Positions 10,691 through 21,299 are shown, counted from the stretch's first letter. The stretch is 64,000 bases of DNA from Ceratotherium simum simum (GCF_000283155.1 NW_004454156.1:31872496-31936495); one strand, 5' to 3'. The notes: a model not told the origin generated them from the sequence alone. Program-made: numbers and translations.

Positions 10691-11105
10691 TGTATATCTA
10701 TCTATAGACAGATATAGTATACATATATAGATAGAGAGTATATATAGATATACAGTCATGCGTTGCTTAGCAACAGGAATACGTTCTGAGAAATGCATTG
10801 TTAGGCAATTTCGTGGTTATGCGAACATCATAGAGTGTACTTACACAAACCTAGATGGTATAGCCTACTACACACCTAGGCTATATGGTACTAATCTCAC
10901 AGGACCACCATCGTATATGCAGTTCGTCATTGACCAAAACACCGTTATGCTGCCTGTGACTGTATCTATATATGTAGGCATTTTACATATCTTATTTTAT
11001 TTGTATATATATATACACACACACACTGTCTATACCTATCTGTCTATCTCTATACACCCACACTATACATACATATATATGCAAACACACGCACACACAC
11101 ATACC
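10690..11105. repeat. TA/GATA/CA-rich simple-sequence region
   Basis: Runs of tatctatc, tagatagaga, tatatata and (ca)n at 10690-10755 and 10963-11105 flank the MITE at 10751-10964. Confidence 0.7.
10751..10964. mobile_element. Small palindromic MITE (Tc1/mariner-Tigger-like)
   Basis: Starts 'tacagtcatgcgttgctta' and ends 'atgctgcctgtgactgta', an imperfect terminal inverted repeat (tacagtca arms perfect). Inner text 'gcgaacatcatagagtgtac' and 'tagcctactacacacctagg' is a motif set I recognise from a common mammalian non-autonomous DNA transposon. It is set in a TA-rich target. Contains an X-box-like palindrome (10762-10774). Confidence 0.65.
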
Positions 11106-11350
11106 ATAAGAATACAAAAAAGTTGCTACCAATTATTATCTTTAAGAATAGCAAGGAGAGAACCTCATTATATGTGTGTTTGTGTGGGTAGGTTTCAAAG
11201 GAATGTTTAGCCTTATCCATAATGTTTAAATTTGTCTGACACTATATTTATATTATTATTAACAAAATTAAAACAATTTAAAAACCAAACCTTTGCATTT
11301 TCCTTTTTAAAAAAATTTGAAAAATATTTTAAAATGGGAAGTTTTAGAAC

Positions 11351-11420
11351 GGAAACTTGAAAAAGTTTCCATATTTAGTGTTATGCAGAAGGAAGAGCCC
11401 TGACTGGGTGTCAGGGCTCT
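11351..11420. other. Two adjacent perfect hairpins
   Basis: 11351-11370: 8-base arms ggaaactt/aagtttcc around a GAAA loop. 11394-11420: 11-base arms agagccctgac/gtcagggctct around a 5-base loop. Both perfect, 23 bases apart. The second overlaps the start of a MIR. Confidence 0.6.
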
Positions 11421-11510
11421 GGCTGTGTGGCCTTGGGGGAGTCACTCCCCCTCTCTAGGTCTCCGACCCTCCTCCGTAGAGTGGGTGGTTTGGACCTGAT
11501 CAGTGGGTTT
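11385..11510 (+). repeat. MIR SINE fragment
   Basis: 'ctctggctgtgtggccttggg', then 'agtcactccccctctctagg'. Core only. Confidence 0.6.
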
Positions 11511-11577
11511 CTAACTGTACTTCCCAGTGCTCTAGTGTTTCCAGAGGTGGCTCAGGGGCCATTATAAAGTGCGTGTA

Positions 11578-11715
11578 TGTGGGGGAGGGATATGGGGCAG
11601 GGCTTGGAGAGAGAGACAGAGAAAGAAGTGGAGGGAAGGAAAGAGGGAGAGAGAAGGGAAGAGAGAAGGAGGGAGGGAGGGAGCAAAGGAGAGAGAGAGA
11701 CAGAGAGAGGGAGCA
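11578..11715 (+). repeat. Polypurine (GA-rich) tract
   Basis: About 135 bases almost entirely G and A, with gaga, ggga and gggaggga units and very few pyrimidines. The 61-codon frame across it is low-complexity Arg/Glu/Gly and is not a gene. Confidence 0.85.
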
Positions 11716-12335
11716 TTTCTAAGCTTCCATTCAGCTCAGCTGTTCTAAGCAGAGGAAAGTAACAACAGAAACTAGATGATTGGATTTAAATCTTAGTGTG
11801 TGTTTTGGGGGAAGGCAGCAAAGAGGCTCCTGCCTGGATATTTCTAACTTGTCATCAGCAAAAACAGATTCAGGACTCCAGACATCTGGCCACACCGTGG
11901 TCCCTCCATGCTGGACTTCAAGTCCTCTATGTTGGTCAGAGCAAACATACGAGAGAAGGACTAGCTGAGTGACCCTTCTAGGAGTCCGTGAGCCTGGATG
12001 CTGAGTTCCAACCCCTGGGGCTGGCTCAATGCACTGGGGGATGGGGCTCCCTCTCCTTGCTTTCAAACATCTGGGAGAAGAGTAGGGTTTCACTTCCAGA
12101 AGCAGACAATTGCTTTTTCCAAAACCATCCCCATCCAGACATCAGAGAAGTGACCATGATATTAAGTGAGAGGATAGATGTGAAAGCGCTGCTTGGTCTA
12201 TGAAACACTATATAAAAGTTAGGTATGATTTTCATCGCCATCACATAGTGGCACATAAATATTTGTTGAAAGAATACATTCTTCCGGCTTTTCTTTTCAA
12301 AAGAGGAATGAAGTAATAACAAAAATTTGCCTTGG
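11716..12335. other. Unassigned stretch
   Basis: No gene or repeat family recognised. Overlapping short frames on both strands (for example 11731-12093 minus) show no domain. Confidence 0.45.
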
Positions 12336-12400
12336 CAATACTAGAGACCTGGATTCAAATCCCAGCTTTATCACTTAAGTGGTGTATGTGATCCTAAGCA
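12336..12400 (+). repeat. MIR SINE head fragment
   Basis: 'acctggattcaaatcccagc' is the conserved tRNA-like MIR head, followed by an AAT-rich tract. Confidence 0.6.
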
Positions 12401-12419
12401 ACAACAATAGTAATAATAA

Positions 12420-12665
12420 TAATAACAATAATTGTGCGCTTATGCACCAGCCTGTGTGCTAAGTGTTTAACCTCCATTATCTTATTTCTTTCAGTGACAC
12501 TTTGAGATAGGTATTAATATTCTCATTTTAAAGATAGAGAAATTGAGGCTCAGAGAAACTAAGAAACTTATCCAAAGCTGCACAATTTATAAGTGGCGGA
12601 GTCAGGAATTGAACCCAGATCTACATTATTTCCAAAGCACTGCTCTTAACCTTCCTAAAGGTTTC
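12420..12665 (-). repeat. MIR SINE, nearly full length
   Basis: 'gcctgtgtgctaagtgttta', 'gaggctcagagaaact', 'gaattgaacccagatctac' and 'ctgctcttaacc' in complement MIR order. Confidence 0.8.
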
Positions 12666-13625
12666 CTTGTCTGCTGACTTCAGTTCTGCTTGATTTGCAG
12701 GCCGACCACGGGGATCAACTTGGTCAACTTATATGACCTATCCAGAACCTGGGAAATACATTCAAAGGCAGATAGAACAGAGGAAACAGTAGTTTTTTAC
12801 ATGGAAGAGAGCAGAAGATCTTTTATTAGCAATACTAAAACACACACCTGTGCTTGTGATTTATGTGATAGGGTCACCTCTTTTATGGACAGGTGGGATT
12901 GTGCATGTGGGATTGTGTACAATTCCCTAGATATTGCATGAGAATTTTTGCCACCTCCAGAATGGAAATTCTTTTTCTCCCCCCAACCCCCCGCAGAGAA
13001 TATTCCTCATTAGGCTGCTCTATCAGCATGCTGGGAAAAGCTCATTCACGACAGGTGGAGTCACAAATTCTGCAATGCACTGCTCTGGCTATGGCCACTG
13101 CTCCCAGCGCGAATATCTCTGCTCATTCATTTATTGCCCCTCTGGGAGCTGGCGGTCTCCATCACTGTGTTGCTGAGCAACCAAAACAGCACCAGCCTCA
13201 GGAGGGGGACAAGCCAATCAGGACACTCACGGGAGGAGCTTTACCTGGTTGTCCTCCAAGATGGAAAGAGGGCTCTCTGGGTCGACTCAGGACCAGGACT
13301 GGGGCGGCAGGAATCAGCATCAGAGCTGGAGGGAACTCAGAAAATCCGAAACTTCCCATTTTGGGTGGTGAAGAGGGAGCCATTTGGGGGGTATTGAAGT
13401 CTTCAAGGTCACGCAGCAACTCGGAGTCAGAGCCGGGAGGACAAGTCAGATGTGAACCCCAGGCTGGCGTCCCGTCCCTTGTACTTCGTTGCCATCACTT
13501 CAAAACTCATGAGTGGGCACCATCTACGTATCAGGCTCTCTGATTGGTGGCGTGGGGGATGCAGAAAACATTTAGACACCAGTCCTCATCCAGTCATCTA
13601 ACAACTATGTATGACACTTCCGTAA
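12666..13625. other. Unassigned, GC-richer unique stretch with a 216-codon open frame
   Basis: No repeat recognised. A plus frame at 12893-13543 is the longest N-free open frame in the window (216 codons). The translation shows no domain, signal peptide or membrane segment I can name, and shorter frames overlap it on both strands. A good splice-acceptor-like tract (pyrimidine run ending cccccgcag) lies at about 12970-12996. Could be part of a non-coding transcript or chance. Also holds an X-box-like palindrome at 13169-13181. Confidence 0.4.
13169..13181. promoter_or_regulatory. RFX X-box-like palindrome
   Basis: GTTGCT-G-AGCAAC: two perfect inverted half-sites with a 1-base spacer, within the spacing range known for RFX X-boxes. 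It lies in non-repeat sequence of raised GC content. Confidence 0.4.
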
Positions 13626-13627
13626 TC

Positions 13628-13850
13628 AAGGCAGTATGCATGGTGGTTAAGGGCACAGGACCCCACAATCAGACAGAGCACAAATGTCAGCTCAGGCACT
13701 TTACCACTTATGGGAGAATGCAGGTTACTTAACCTTTCTGTGCTTCAAGTTTTCTCAAATAAAATGATGGTAAGAATAAGAATAGAAGAAATAGCTTGTT
13801 GCGTTACTGTTATGCCTAGCACAAAGCAGGTTCAATCAATGCTGGTCATC
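13628..13850 (+). repeat. MIR SINE
   Basis: 'catggtggttaagggcacag', 'gttacttaacctttctgtgc', 'gcctagcacaaagcagg' in MIR sense order. Confidence 0.75.
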
Positions 13851-13867
13851 CTTGCTAATAACACGTG

Positions 13868-14100
13868 AGGTGTTGAGGCTGGACTCTGGAACCAGGCTGC
13901 CTGGGTTCAAGTCTCGACTCCTCCTTGGACTCACTACATGATCAAGTTACTTACAATTTCTATGCTTTAGTTTGCTTATCTGTAAAACGAGTATCATAAT
14001 AGAACCTCATAGCTTCAGTATGGAGCTAAAAGAATTTAATATATATAAAGTGTGTAGAACGGTTTCTGGCACATGATAGTGCTCTATAAATCTTGGCTAA
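13868..14100 (+). repeat. MIR SINE, full length
   Basis: 'ctggaaccaggctgcctggg', 'tgcttatctgtaaaacgag', 'ttctggcacatgatagtgc'. Confidence 0.85.
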
Positions 14101-14104
14101 TATG

Positions 14105-14210
14105 CTACAGCCACAGGTATTGGTTGAGCAGTTAGTATGTACCAGACACTGCCCTAGGAGCTGGGGATATAAAAACGAACAAAATAGGCAAGTCTCTCTG
14201 AGTCTTCACT
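14105..14210 (-). repeat. L2 LINE 3' fragment
   Basis: 'agtatgtaccagacactgcc', 'gagctggggatataaaaacg', 'caaaataggcaagtc' is the complement of the L2 3' region. Confidence 0.55.
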
Positions 14211-14214
14211 AAAC

Positions 14215-14362
14215 TGTGACTATTATTGCATTCTTAATAATGTCTGTTTAATTCTCAATTCCCACAGTAGATTAATACCAGCTTAAATGCAGGGGCGTGA
14301 GACCTGTGCCTGGCACAGAGCCTGACAAGTAGTCCATGTTAAGTAAATATTTCTTCAGTGAA
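14215..14362 (+). repeat. L2 LINE 3' terminal fragment
   Basis: 'gacctgtgcctggcacagag' and 'agtaaatatttcttcagtga' match the L2 terminus. Confidence 0.55.
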
Positions 14363-15010
14363 TGCCAGACACTGTGCTAGATACAGGACAGGGGTTCTCA
14401 ACTAGGGAAGATCTTGTTCCCCCAGGGAATATCTAACAATGTGGGGAGACATCTTTGGTTCTAACAACTTGGGATGGGAGGGGAGGTGGTGGCAGTGCTA
14501 TTGGCATCTAATGGGTAGAGGCGAAGGATGCTGCTAACCATCCTGCAGTACACAGGACAGCCCCCCTCACAGCAAAGAATGATCCAGCCCCCAAAGTCAA
14601 TAGTGCCAAGGCTGAGAAACTCTGGTGTCGGAGATCAGAGATAAGCAAAGCCTTGTAAAGATGCCCTCCCCACAAAAGCTCGTGGTCTAGTGGGACCATA
14701 ATAATATAGCACACCGAGTGTTGTGCGGGAGATGTGAGAGAGCACTGTGAGGACTTGGGGCAGAGGCATCCGAACAGCAGAGGCTCCTGGTGGAGCCTCT
14801 TCAAGGACAAGTCTTCAGGAAAATTCTGGATGTGCTGTGAGAAGTTGCAGAGCTTGGAGAATATGAGGGGAAGGGGAACGGCATGCGCAGAGGCTTGGGA
14901 GTACAAAGGAGTTTGGTTTTGTTAAAGTGCATGAATGAGAGTGAGGAGGAGAGGCTTGGGCAGGAGATCATGGGGGACCCTGTGATGCACAGTGTGAAGC
15001 TCGGGCATGA
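14363..15010 (-). repeat. L2 LINE split by a MITE
   Basis: L2 text 'ccagacactgtgctagatac' runs to 14388 and resumes at 14625 ('gtgtcggagatcagagataag', then 'ggggaacggcatgcgcagagg'). The 236 bases between are a hAT-type MITE. Confidence 0.65.
14389..14624 (+). mobile_element. MER20-like hAT-Charlie MITE
   Basis: Terminal inverted repeats 'caggggttctcaac' and 'ggctgagaaactctg'. Inner text 'ggggagacatctttggttct', 'ggcatctaatgggtagagg', 'acaggacagccccc' and 'aatagtgccaaggctgag' matches a widespread mammalian hAT MITE. It sits inside an L2 that joins across it. Confidence 0.75.
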
Positions 15011-15435
15011 TGTGGTCAGCCAGAACTCCCTAAAGTCTGTTCTCTAAGTGCTAGTCCTTCAGGATGTTCCCAAAAAGGGCAACGGTCAAAGAAGAATGAG
15101 GAAGCGCTGAATACCACTCGCTCCTCTTCTGGAGACTTACAACGCTCATTGGTATCATACAGTTTCTGGTAAATCCTACATTAAAGAAACCTGATTTACT
15201 TCATTTACTTTATCCCAGAGTCTTCCAAAGTTACTTGACCATGAAAACTTTCGCAGACGTCTATCTACTTGGAGTCTGCAGACCCCTCTTTGGGAAGAGG
15301 AGCCAAAGGAGAACTATCGACATCTTTAGGCAGTACAGGGGCTGGATTTGTGTTTTAGGATAATCTCCCTGGCTCCTGTGTGGGATGGGTTCGGAAGGTA
15401 AGAAGTGTTTACACAAGTTGTTAGGGCGCTTGTCA
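15011..15435. other. Unassigned stretch
   Basis: No gene or confident repeat. Some text (near 15260-15300) hints at old interspersed-repeat origin. Confidence 0.4.
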
Positions 15436-15439
15436 TGTT

Positions 15440-15690
15440 GCTGTGATTTATTGACCTCTGGGCTGTCTCCTCCACTAGACTCAGTGTAGGGAATATGTTT
15501 ATTAACCCTTGTGTCCCAGTGCCTAGTTCAGCCTGGCATATGATAAGCACAGTTTTTTGAATGAATGGATATTGTTTTCAGGCATTGTGCTAGACACTGA
15601 GCCGAATAATACAGATGCAATCCCTGTTCTCAGGCAGTTAACAGACCAGCGAGCACATAGTAGGCACTTTCTAAGTGTTTATGGACTGAA
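15440..15690. repeat. L2 LINE 3' fragments, plus then minus
   Basis: 15440-15565 ends 'cctagttcagcctggcatatg' then 'tttgaatgaatgga' (plus-strand L2 end). 15566-15690 reads 'aggcattgtgctagacactg' and 'ccctgttctcaggcagtta' (minus-strand L2). Confidence 0.55.
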
Positions 15691-16475
15691 TGTATGATTA
15701 GTATAAGTAAGACAGAAGGCAGTAAGGATCACAAAAGGGGCAGGGCCTCGGAATCTGTTTTTCAAACTAGTTCCTTGGCTACTTCTGATGTCTGGGGCCG
15801 GCATTTGAAGCACTGTGCCGCCAATCAGAGATGGTGTCTCTTTGACTGGCCAACCGAGATCAAGGCCCCAACCTTCTTACACTGGCCTGTTCCTAACTCT
15901 CGCCACTTAGGACCTTTAAGCTCCAGGACTCACTGCCCCAGAGCCACCACCCTGCCTTTCCTGATCCTGGGTGGATCTTCTGAATGGAGATTAGAGCACT
16001 ATGGGTCCTTTATAGCCCAAATCCTAATGGGAACCATCTCTATTTGACAGTGAGTGAGATGTTTGTTTCCAGTTTCCGCCTCTCTGCACTTCCCCCAACA
16101 CCCACGACTCCCTCATGGAGGAACACTGCATTCCTGAGGCTACAAGAATGTCTCTCAAGACCCTCTTGAAGACACCTCTGAGGCAAAACACATTTATGTT
16201 TTAGTGTAGGCTGTGAACACATTAAAGCTCTGTTTTGTGTTGGATGTGAAATTGAAAAAAAAAAAAAAAAAGACGATGACAAAGAATACTTCATGACCTT
16301 TTAAGAGAGGCTGTGAGGCTTTTCTTCATTTTGTCCTGGAGAAAATTTACTGTGGAAATGAAAAAAAAAAAGTCCCTGACTGACTAGTTTGTGGCAACTG
16401 GAATCATTTTCTTAAGCGGCTGGTCAGAGAGGGAAGAGTTGTGATTGACTTAGCTGGCAGCTCTCAAATTCTGAT
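15691..16475. other. Unassigned stretch
   Basis: No gene recognised. Homopolymer A runs at 16255-16271 and 16361-16370. Confidence 0.45.
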
Positions 16476-16477
16476 AT

Positions 16478-16640
16478 GCGGATAAGCTTCACCAGAGTCA
16501 TCTGAGAGGCTTGTGAAAAAGTCATACCCAAGCCTTGCCTGAGATCTGAATCAGGGTCTCCACAGGTAAGGCACAGGAATGTATATGTCTAAAAATATCC
16601 CCTGGAGCTTCTGATATACAGTCCAGATTGGTACATGCTG
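16478..16640 (+). repeat. MER5/MER3-type hAT MITE
   Basis: 'agctctcaaattctgatatg', 'caccagagtcatctgagagg', 'gatctgaatcagggtctcc', 'aggaatgtatatgtctaa' follow the order of the 'ggttctcaaact...gaatcacctgg' hAT MITE. Confidence 0.55.
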
Positions 16641-17151
16641 GGGTAATGTAGAGTGGGTGATGGACCACTTCTCAGCCTGGCACAGTCTCATCCTCTCATT
16701 AAGCCAGCTCTGACTCTCTCTGTCACAACTCTAAGTCCCAGCCTGGCATCATCACCCCAGGCCATAGTTTACAGCGCCAAGATCCTTTCTCATCACTTCT
16801 TGGACCTAGCTCATGCCAGCGAAAGATTTTCACAGTCCTGGCTGTCAAACACTGGTCTACAAAACCCCAAGGCTGGCCTCCGTTCCAGCTGCACCCCCCT
16901 GTGAATCTTCAGCACAGATATTTCTGGGTAAGGGAGAAAACCAATTTTCCTGCAGCTGTCTCAAGGGATATACATCTCCTATCATTAGAGTTGGTAATTT
17001 TCCTGATGATACGAACATCATGTCAACTCTCATCCAATTTAAGCAGGTCATCTATTGACTGGCTTTTCTTCCCCACCGGGGAGAGTGGTGGTCATGTAAT
17101 GTCTCCTATTTCTGCTCAAGAAAAGACTGAGGATTTTGTTTTATTCCCTTT
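16641..17151. other. Unassigned stretch
   Basis: No gene or clear repeat. Several overlapping short frames without domains. Confidence 0.45.
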
Positions 17152-17162
17152 TAAACTTTATT

Positions 17163-17481
17163 CTTTTATTTATTTTTTTGTGTGTGTGTGAGGAAGATCA
17201 GCCCTGAGCTAACATCCATGCCAATCCCCCTCTTTTTGCTGAGGAAGACCGGCCCTGGGCCAACATCCATTGCCAATCTTCCTCCTTTCTTTCCCTCCTT
17301 CTCCCCAATGCCCCAGTAGATAGTTGTATGTCATAGCTGCACATCCTTCCAGCTGCTGTATGTAGGACGTGGCCTCAGCATGGCCGGACAAGTGGTGCGT
17401 CGGTGCGTGTCCGGGATCCGAACCCGGGCCACCAGTAGCGGAGCGCGCGCACCCAACCACCAAGCCATGGGGCCGGCCCCC
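17163..17481 (-). mobile_element. ERE-type SINE, full length
   Basis: Complement of ERE: T-rich tail (17163-17190), two 'gaggaagatcagccctgagc'-like body blocks, the '...tagatagttgtatgtcatag...' middle block, the B-box complement 'gggatccgaacccggg', and the end 'catggggccggcccc'. Flanked by an 11-base perfect duplication taaactttatt (17152-17162 and 17482-17492). Confidence 0.93.
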
Positions 17482-17492
17482 TAAACTTTATT

Positions 17493-18795
17493 TTTAAGTT
17501 TAAATAACTTTGCTTATATTTTCTCCTTTGCCTTCACCAACAATTCTTAAATAGAACAAAAAGGTTTGCCTTTAGTAGACTAACGGGCTTACATGTCCCA
17601 ATCTGTGCCTTTAGTGAGTGGGGGTGGAGTTCTAAAGTTCGCTCTATGCGTTTGTAACCCTGATTATTGGACCCTGGATCAATCTCTAAATAAAGTCATA
17701 TTTTCAGTAGTCCAATCTAGTAATCAAAAGGAATTTTAAATTATGTCTGGCTCTCTTGAAGACCAAGAAAAGGAGTCCATCTTATAACCTAGAACAACTT
17801 TCTAAAATCTCCTTTAATCTTCCTCTCCACTCTTTCTCGCCCCATGGATGCTCTGGAACCCACCTTCATGAAATCCCTCGGACACCCAGACCTTGCAGCT
17901 TTTATTTTTATTTAATTTTTCCTTTTCTTTTGGATCTCCAGTCCTGTCTTTCCGTTCATATTCTTTATATTCTTCTGAATTTGTATCACAAAACTCTAAT
18001 AACTGGAATAGCAGGCCAAAACTCTACTAATTGCAAGTAAACAAATTAAAAAAAAATTGTTTTATTGCGGTAAGGTAGAGGATGTGAAGGCCAGGAATAT
18101 ATACACACTAATAAATCCTATCTCCTCTGCCTTTGTGTTTGGCGTTATCACCTGTACTACAGATCACAGTCCTGTAGAGACCCAGTGTAATAGTATTCCT
18201 GTAACCCTGCCAAGGAAGCCTGAAGGCATTCAGACCTCCTCTCTCTCCTAACTAGAAGCTTCCTTTGTTGTTCTCTCTCTCCATCTCATCTTTAGCTCTT
18301 CCAGATCCGTCGTCTGCTCATCCTGGTGATTCATATTGTGTTATTATGGTCTGGACCGATGTCAACAGGAAAGCAGGGTGAACTGGCTGAATCAGCCAAG
18401 GTCTAGGTTCTCATCTGTAAATGTTAGAAGGAGTGGGCAAGGCTTTGTTTCAAGTCTTCTTTCTCACTCTTCTTTATAGCCTGAGTGTCTTGCTGCTTCA
18501 CTGGGACTACCTTCCACCTCTCCTTCCCTTCCATAGAATTCCACTCTTTCATACATCATTGTAATAAACAGTGAAATATCTTTGATATGATTTCCCCCCC
18601 ATAATCATGATCACAATATAAGCATCATCTGAGCAAAGGAATAGCCTTAAGACAAATAAATAAATGAAAAACTGGACATGGTTACGTAATCAGCAGATCC
18701 ACAGAGGAGAAAGGGTCCTCTGTTTTAATCTTCTGTCTGGGAAGTTAGTAAAGGGGGTACCTACCGCAAGGGCCTAGACTGCTTTACATCTGGTC
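17493..18795. other. Unassigned stretch
   Basis: No gene, RNA or confident repeat recognised. Pyrimidine-rich segment at 17810-17960. Confidence 0.4.
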
Positions 18796-18799
18796 TGGC

Positions 18800-19070
18800 A
18801 CATTCTCTATGTATCTGACATTTATTGAATCCTTATTATGTGCCAGATACTGTTCTAAGCGCTTTACACCTATTGCTATTTTTCAATCATCATAATATCC
18901 TCATGAGATGGTTGTTGATATCATTCCTATTTTACTGATGAGGAAGTTCAGGTTCATAAAGATTAAAAAACTTGCCGAAAGTCGCTCAGTTTGTGAGTGG
19001 TGGAATCAAAATTTAAACCCAAACCACTGCAAGCCCGCGCTATTAACCACCATGCAACTCTGCTTCTCTT
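18800..19070 (-). repeat. MIR SINE, full length
   Basis: 'ttattatgtgccagatactg', 'ctaagcgctttacacc', 'tttactgatgaggaagttcagg', 'gcgctattaaccaccatgc' in complement order. Confidence 0.85.
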
Positions 19071-19359
19071 CCTCCTCACCCAAGTAGCTAGCTGGATGCT
19101 TCACCAAAATATAGTGATGATAATATTCCAGTGAAAGATTTGCATTTTTGTAGCCTGAAGAAGTAAAACTTTGGGAAGGAGGAAAGTATGGTAGCTACCA
19201 TGTGGTACAGATGGAATTTGAGGCCAGTGACTACTCCAAATCTCATGGTTTTTTAACATTTGGGTAGTTGAAGAATTTTGTTGACAGTGACATGGAAAAT
19301 CCGTATGGCAATCTTTAGGAGGATTTCCTTCATTCTTTTTCTCAAAAAATGTATTTCAG

Positions 19360-19650
19360 GGGCCCGGCCCGGTGGCATAACGGTTAAGTTCTCACATTCT
19401 GCTTTCGTGGCCCGGGGTTTGCGGGTTCGGATCCTGGGCGTGGACCTAGTCCCCGCTCATCAAGCCAGGCTGAAGCGGCATCCCACATAGAAGAACTAGA
19501 AGGACCTACAACTAGGATATGCAACTATGTACTGGGGCTTTGGGGATTTAAAAAAACAAAGAAAAAGAGGAAGATTGGCAACAGATGTTAGCTCAGGGCC
19601 AATCTTCCTCAAAAAAAACAAAAAGACACTAGTCCTATTGGATTAGGGAG
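19360..19650 (+). mobile_element. ERE-type SINE with 3' extra sequence
   Basis: Head 'ggggcccggcccggtggc', B-box 'gggttcggatcctgg', middle block 'ctagaaggacctacaac', body 'gaggaagattggcaacag', A-rich tail ending about 19625. A 15-base perfect duplication aaaaatgtatttcag flanks it (19345-19359 and 19651-19665). About 25 bases of non-SINE text ('gacactagtcctattggatt...') lie between the A tail and the right duplication, suggesting 3' transduction. Confidence 0.9.
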
Positions 19651-19714
19651 AAAAATGTATTTCAGCTCCTTTAGATGAGTCAGTCGCCTGCGCCCCATTT
19701 CCTCTGCTTCTGCT

Positions 19715-19885
19715 TGCCAGTGTTTTACACCATGTGATGACAAATTATCTCATTATTCCTCTCAATGCCTCAATGAGGAACCGTAAGGACAACAGTCCTC
19801 ATTATGCGGAAGAGGTGACTGAAGCTCAGAGAACTTTAGTAACTTTCCATGATTACATAGCTAGTAGGTGGTAGAACATGAATAA
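19715..19885 (-). repeat. MIR SINE
   Basis: 'gaggtgactgaagctcagag' and 'ttacatagctagtaggtgg' in complement order. Confidence 0.7.
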
Positions 19886-20516
19886 TTGTTGAAAGGACCT
19901 TGGAGGAGAAAGATTTATGGTGATCCTTATTTACATCATGGAGACTTCCTTCAAGAGCTGTGCACTGACTATTCTAATAAATATAGTCTTGAATGATTAA
20001 ATCTATAATTCTGTATTCCTTCACAGAATCACATTCTTTTCCCTTTCAGCCTCTCATAGCTGCTTTAGTGGAATGGGCTTAGAGAAGCAAGCAAGTGGAA
20101 AGTTTTCCTTCCATGAGCTCGGGTACTATCTACCTAAACGTATCTTCCAGACAAGATGATGTCATCCAGATTAGACATATCCTTCGAGACAGATAACATG
20201 CTTACTGTGAGTGAGTCACCTTCCTTTGGGATGTCAGAATTAGGCAGCATCAAATCTAATAAACATTGATAGGCCGGAAAGAATTCTAATGTACTCAATG
20301 AGGTCAAAGAAAGTCAGCGTCTGAGGCAGAGGCAGTAGTAACTTGGATCTGTTTCTCCTCTAACAAACCTTGAAACTTCTTTTCACCCATGCTTTCAACT
20401 GTATTAGGAAATATACTGGAAGGAGGAAATAATAAATAATAATATTAGGAAATAAATATTCCTAGCTGACTAAACAAAAATTCTTCTGGAGCTTAAATCA
20501 GAACACTTGAATACTT
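19886..20516. other. Unassigned stretch
   Basis: No gene or clear repeat. AAT-rich patch at 20420-20465. Confidence 0.45.
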
Positions 20517-20526
20517 CCTTGATTCT

Positions 20527-20728
20527 CTCTGTTTTTCTTTTTTTGGTGAGGAGGATTGTCCCTGGGTTAATATCCATGCCAGTCTTCCTCTATTTTGTAT
20601 ACAGGACGCTACCACAGAATGGCTTGATGAGCAGTGTGTAGGTCCACACCCAGGATCTGAATCCTCAAACCCCAGGCCGCCAAAGTGGAACGTGCGAACT
20701 TAACCACTACACCATGGGGCCGGCCTAT
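20527..20728 (-). mobile_element. ERE-type SINE, shorter form
   Basis: Complement ERE: 'ggtgaggaggattgtccctgg', 'ccacacccaggatctgaatcc' (B-box complement), 'taaccactacaccatggggc'. Flanked by imperfect repeats ccttgattct (20517-20526) and ctttgattct (20731-20740). Confidence 0.88.
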
Positions 20729-20740
20729 TTCTTTGATTCT

Positions 20741-21299
20741 TATTTAAGGAAACATCACTGCATACCACACCCGTGTCACTGAATGTACACACAGTTCTTC
20801 TGCTTGATGGTGACAGTACACTTGAGATGGGATGAATTATAAATAGACTAGTTCTAGGAACTTAGTTCTTGGCTTCAACTGTGTGGCCTTATGAACGTAA
20901 ATTTCCCTCTCTGCTCCAGGGACTTTTGTTTGGTAATTTCTCTGTAAGATCTTTTTGAATACCTAATTTGTGTGTGTGTGTGTGTGTGTGTGTGTTCTGA
21001 AGTACCAGATTTTCATGAATTCTCAAAGGAAAACTTCAGATCTATTCCTAGTGCCAATAGGATTTGTCTGCTGTCCCTGGTGCTGAATTATACAAGACAT
21101 TAGGATTCCAAATGAAGATACTTTCAGCTTGAGGGGGAAAGGTAAAAGACACAAAACCAAATGTTGAGACTTCATAAAGACCCATAGACCTGGAAAATAG
21201 TATTTATCCACATGCCTATGAGTAAAATAAACATGCGCAAGCTTAAAAGAAACAGAACACCTACAGAAATATTTATTAAACATATTAAATATTTGTGAG
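20741..21299. other. Unassigned stretch with (TG)n
   Basis: A (tg)n microsatellite lies at about 20969-20995. No gene recognised. Confidence 0.5.

Noticed and set aside
19360..19625. Possible true tRNA gene
   Set aside because: A and B boxes are present but there is no cloverleaf beyond the SINE head, and the sequence continues as an ERE SINE with tail and target duplication.
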